NCBI RefSeq assembly: GCF_000525775.1
Contig: NZ_JALU01000016.1
Span: 1 to 64,000, forward strand
Reading direction: 5' to 3'
Length of the DNA stretch: 64,000 nt
Source: Mogibacterium timidum ATCC 33093
GTDB lineage: Bacteria; Bacillota; Clostridia; Peptostreptococcales; Anaerovoracaceae
Below the pieces are notes generated by a model that was not told where the DNA came from, ran no database searches, and saw only the letters and a program-made list of their open reading frames with translations. Made by a program: the position numbers and the translations under genes. Below are positions 62,065 to 64,000 of the stretch, in pieces; positions within the stretch are counted from its first letter, which is position 1, and each line of letters opens with the position of its first letter.

Positions 62065-62588
62065 ATTCTGTTCCTTTCTCTTCTCAGCTTGAGCCTGCGC
62101 TTAACTATGAGCTGGTAGGCGGCGGCGGTTGCAACATCTTCGATTACACGGAGATAATCATCGTCCGGCTTGGTGTGCGAGATGCTGTCGGCATAGGTCG
62201 AATCTATTGCTGACTCCAGTGTAGAGCAATAGAGGTTGTACGATTCGGACAACTCGTGACCGGCATCGTCATCGTTAAGAGCTGCTATCAGCTCGGCGAT
62301 TTCCTGCACGTTGAAGATCGACTTTAGCGTGATAATTACGAACAGTCTGGCGACTGTGCTCCTGTCGTAGCGCCTTTTGACCGGCGATGGAACTACGCAT
62401 AGCTTGACATAATTATTGACCATTGTGCTGGTGAGCAGATAGCTCTCTCCGTAGTTCTCTTCAAAATGCGGGTTGATCAGCGACAGCATCTGATCCATAT
62501 ATAGCCCCATCTCAGGCAACTCGTGCCATCTCGGCAGACGCAGCCGCGTGCTGCGCCGTATATTCCGTATATCTCGATTGTGCGTCAT
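62061..62588 (-). CDS. DUF1836 domain protein
   Basis: A 175-residue cytosolic protein of the DUF1836 family: LPRWHELPEMGLYMDQMLSLI, then TSTMVNNYVKLCVVPSPVKRRYDRSTVARLF. The latter resembles a winged-helix or MerR-like DNA-binding region, so a regulator is plausible but unproven. The start at 62588 has AAGGA just upstream. The longer reading frame has no ribosome binding site. It is coupled to the TSCPD gene by a 4-base overlap. Confidence 0.82.
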   Translation of the reverse strand: MTHNRDIRNIRRSTRLRLPRWHELPEMGLYMDQMLSLINPHFEENYGESYLLTSTMVNNYVKLCVVPSPVKRRYDRSTVARLFVIITLKSIFNVQEIAELIAALNDDDAGHELSESYNLYCSTLESAIDSTYADSISHTKPDDDYLRVIEDVATAAAYQLIVKRRLKLRRERNRI

Positions 62589-62911
62589 AATTCCTTTCCG
62601 GCCGCGCTCCATACAGGGATAGTACCATAGGTGAGCGTGAGCTTCAAACATAAATTCAGCGTTAAATAAAACAGAATTTATCAGTAATCTTGTATAAAAA
62701 TCAAATTAACCATTGCTAAACCCCGATGATTAGAGTATCATCAGCATATGTTAGATTATAATACTAAATAATATAGTTTTCAAAACTATTTTAAAAATTT
62801 TCGTAAATTGCGCTTTCCCGGCACGTCGGAATACTGCGTGTATGCGTATGAAGCTTTAGAGCTCTACGTATTAGGAAGGCATTTAGGCTACGTAGATAGA
62901 CGGAGGTTATT
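62589..62911. other. Divergent intergenic region, 320 bp
   Basis: AT-rich in the middle. Contains a GATGAT-N6-ATCATC dyad (62725-62742) and, nearer the acyl-CoA synthetase gene, CTACGTA repeats (about 62861-62895). Promoters for both directions must lie here, but I cannot place them firmly. Confidence 0.45.
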
Positions 62912-64000
62912 TTGGAGAATATTAGAGAAATATTGGAGCTGGCGGTCGGCAGATACGGGGGCAACAAGGCGTTTAGGCTTAAGACCGGCAAGGGCGAATA
63001 CCGTGATATCACATATATCAGATATTACGAGGAAATCAGGTGTCTCGGCGAGGCCTTTCTGGGCAGGGAATTCTCCGGCAAGAGAATTGTCGTGATAGGA
63101 AAGAACAGCTATAACTGGTATCTGGCCAACATGGCTACGCTCACTACGGGCAATATCACTGTTCCGCTCGACAAGGAGCTCAAGTATGAGGAGTTCGAGT
63201 CGTCACTCATAAGAAGTGAGGCGGAGGTTATATTTTATGACAAGCAAGAGGAGACGGGAGTGCTCAAGGCGCTTGAATCCGGTAAGACCGGTATTAAGTA
63301 TGCGTTTCCGCTGTTTAAGGCTGAGGATAGAACTGATATTTTCGATCTTACAGTTGAAGGCAAGGAATTAATCGACAGCGGAGCAGACAAGTTCTCAGGG
63401 GTGAGAATAGACCCGGATATCGCATCGTTCCTTATATTCACATCAGGTACAACCTCGCAATCCAAGATAGTTATGCTGTCTCAGAGGAATGTTGTGTCCA
63501 ATGTCGTTAACACTCTTGCATCAGAACCGATATATGCAACAGATATTAATATCGCGCTGCTGCCGTATCATCACACCTTTGGATTGACGTGTCAGTTGGT
63601 AATTTTGGCTGCCGGGGCTTGTACGGTTTATTGCGATGGCCTCAAGCATATTCAGCAGAACTTCAAGGAATATAAGGTTTCAATATTTGTAGGAGTACCA
63701 CTCCTGATTGAAACCATGTACAGCAGAATTCTTAAGAAGGCTGAGAAGGAGGGGATGACCGGCAGACTTAAAACCATGGGTAGATTTGTCAGAGTGCTGG
63801 GTAAGGCTCACATCGATATCAGACGTAACGTATTTAAGGGTGTGCTCGAGGCTTTTGGCGGAAACCTCCGCATGGTTATCCTCGGAGCTGCAGCCGCTGA
63901 TCCTGAGTGCATCAGGGGGTGGCACGACTTCGGTGTTATCTGCCTGCAGGGCTATGGCCTGACAGAGACATCACCTGTGCTCGCTGCTGAGAGACCGGAT
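62912..64000 (+). CDS. AMP-binding acyl-CoA/acyl-ACP synthetase, 5' part (cut by window end)
   Basis: An open frame of 363 codons running off the window. It reads as an ANL-superfamily ligase that adenylates a fatty acid and joins it to CoA or ACP: YYEEIRCLGEAFLGREF at the start, then FLIFTSGTTSQSKIVMLSQRN (P-loop A3 motif, with Ser-Gln replacing the usual Gly after SGTT), LPYHHTFGLTC and LQGYGLTETSPV (A5 motif). The start is TTG at 62912 with GGAGGT four bases upstream. No ATG precedes the conserved region in frame. Confidence 0.88.
   Translation, partial: MENIREILELAVGRYGGNKAFRLKTGKGEYRDITYIRYYEEIRCLGEAFLGREFSGKRIVVIGKNSYNWYLANMATLTTGNITVPLDKELKYEEFESSLIRSEAEVIFYDKQEETGVLKALESGKTGIKYAFPLFKAEDRTDIFDLTVEGKELIDSGADKFSGVRIDPDIASFLIFTSGTTSQSKIVMLSQRNVVSNVVNTLASEPIYATDINIALLPYHHTFGLTCQLVILAAGACTVYCDGLKHIQQNFKEYKVSIFVGVPLLIETMYSRILKKAEKEGMTGRLKTMGRFVRVLGKAHIDIRRNVFKGVLEAFGGNLRMVILGAAAADPECIRGWHDFGVICLQGYGLTETSPVLAAERPD

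Noticed and set aside
1-64000. CRISPR arrays, prophage or conjugative modules
   Set aside because: No regularly spaced identical repeats and no integrase, capsid, relaxase or cas-like genes were seen. The TraX-like gene alone is not evidence of conjugation.

Overview
The window looks like an ordinary chromosomal stretch of a low-to-mid GC, anaerobic, apparently non-sporulating Firmicute of the class Clostridia. Supporting signs are AGGAGG-type ribosome binding sites, a Gram-positive dcw (division and cell wall) cluster with a DivIB-type POTRA protein, a PASTA-tailed PBP and ZapA next to MutS2, split transketolase, a double-cubane 2-hydroxyacyl-CoA dehydratase-like protein and a CIRCE heat-shock operator. 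The gene set recalls oral or gut Eubacteriales such as the Mogibacterium/Anaerovoracaceae group, but that placement is inference and no 16S gene is present.

Layout: 1-0.8 kb is an IS200/IS605-type insertion sequence. 0.9-10.1 kb is mixed metabolism: a CyuA-like cysteine desulfidase, tRNA-Ser(GGA), a CPBP protease, a TraX-like membrane protein, a double-cubane protein, a degenerate D,D-carboxypeptidase, a sodium:alanine symporter, a degenerate SDR and an acyl-ACP thioesterase. 10.2-22.9 kb is the dcw cluster mraZ-rsmH-ftsL-pbp-murF-mraY-murD-ftsW-murG-divIB-ftsZ, without murE or ftsA. MraZ boxes sit on its promoter, and there is an internal terminator plus candidate promoter between ftsL and pbp. 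22.9-32.8 kb holds an rRNA methyltransferase, zapA, mutS2, a DUF523 protein, argS, a radical-SAM-fold protein that has lost its cluster cysteines, an overlapping TPR gene, a YwaF-like membrane protein and a CIRCE-controlled hsp20.

33.0-36.5 kb has a tRNA cluster (Asn, Leu, initiator Met), then an intact IS256-superfamily (IS1249-like) element inserted between the tRNAs and the gdhA terminator. 36.5-44.3 kb carries pcrA-ligA, mgtE and the split transketolase. 44.5-46.8 kb is a more AT-rich patch with a POT-family transporter, an internally deleted relic of the same IS type as at 33 kb, and a small unknown membrane protein. 47-48.5 kb is an amino-acid ABC permease/ATPase pair lacking a binding protein.

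48.8-54.4 kb is a tight ftsE-ftsX-M23 hydrolase-recJ-ctpA operon, which links division-site peptidoglycan hydrolysis to a carboxyl-terminal protease. 54.4-61.6 kb has an Sfp-type PPTase, recX, rmuC, a phosphoesterase, a lipid kinase, a canonical dacF, tRNA-Ser(CGA) and an esterase. The spacers here contain decayed tandem duplications. 61.8-64 kb has a minus-strand DUF1836-TSCPD operon and a divergent acyl-CoA synthetase cut by the window end.

Most genes form short plus-strand operons devoted to envelope growth and genome maintenance. The items most worth a second look are the cysteine-less radical SAM protein coupled to a TPR gene, the IS subterminal hairpin whose pairing is fully conserved between two diverged copies, the MraZ and HrcA operators that overlap promoter cores, and the degenerate second D,D-carboxypeptidase.
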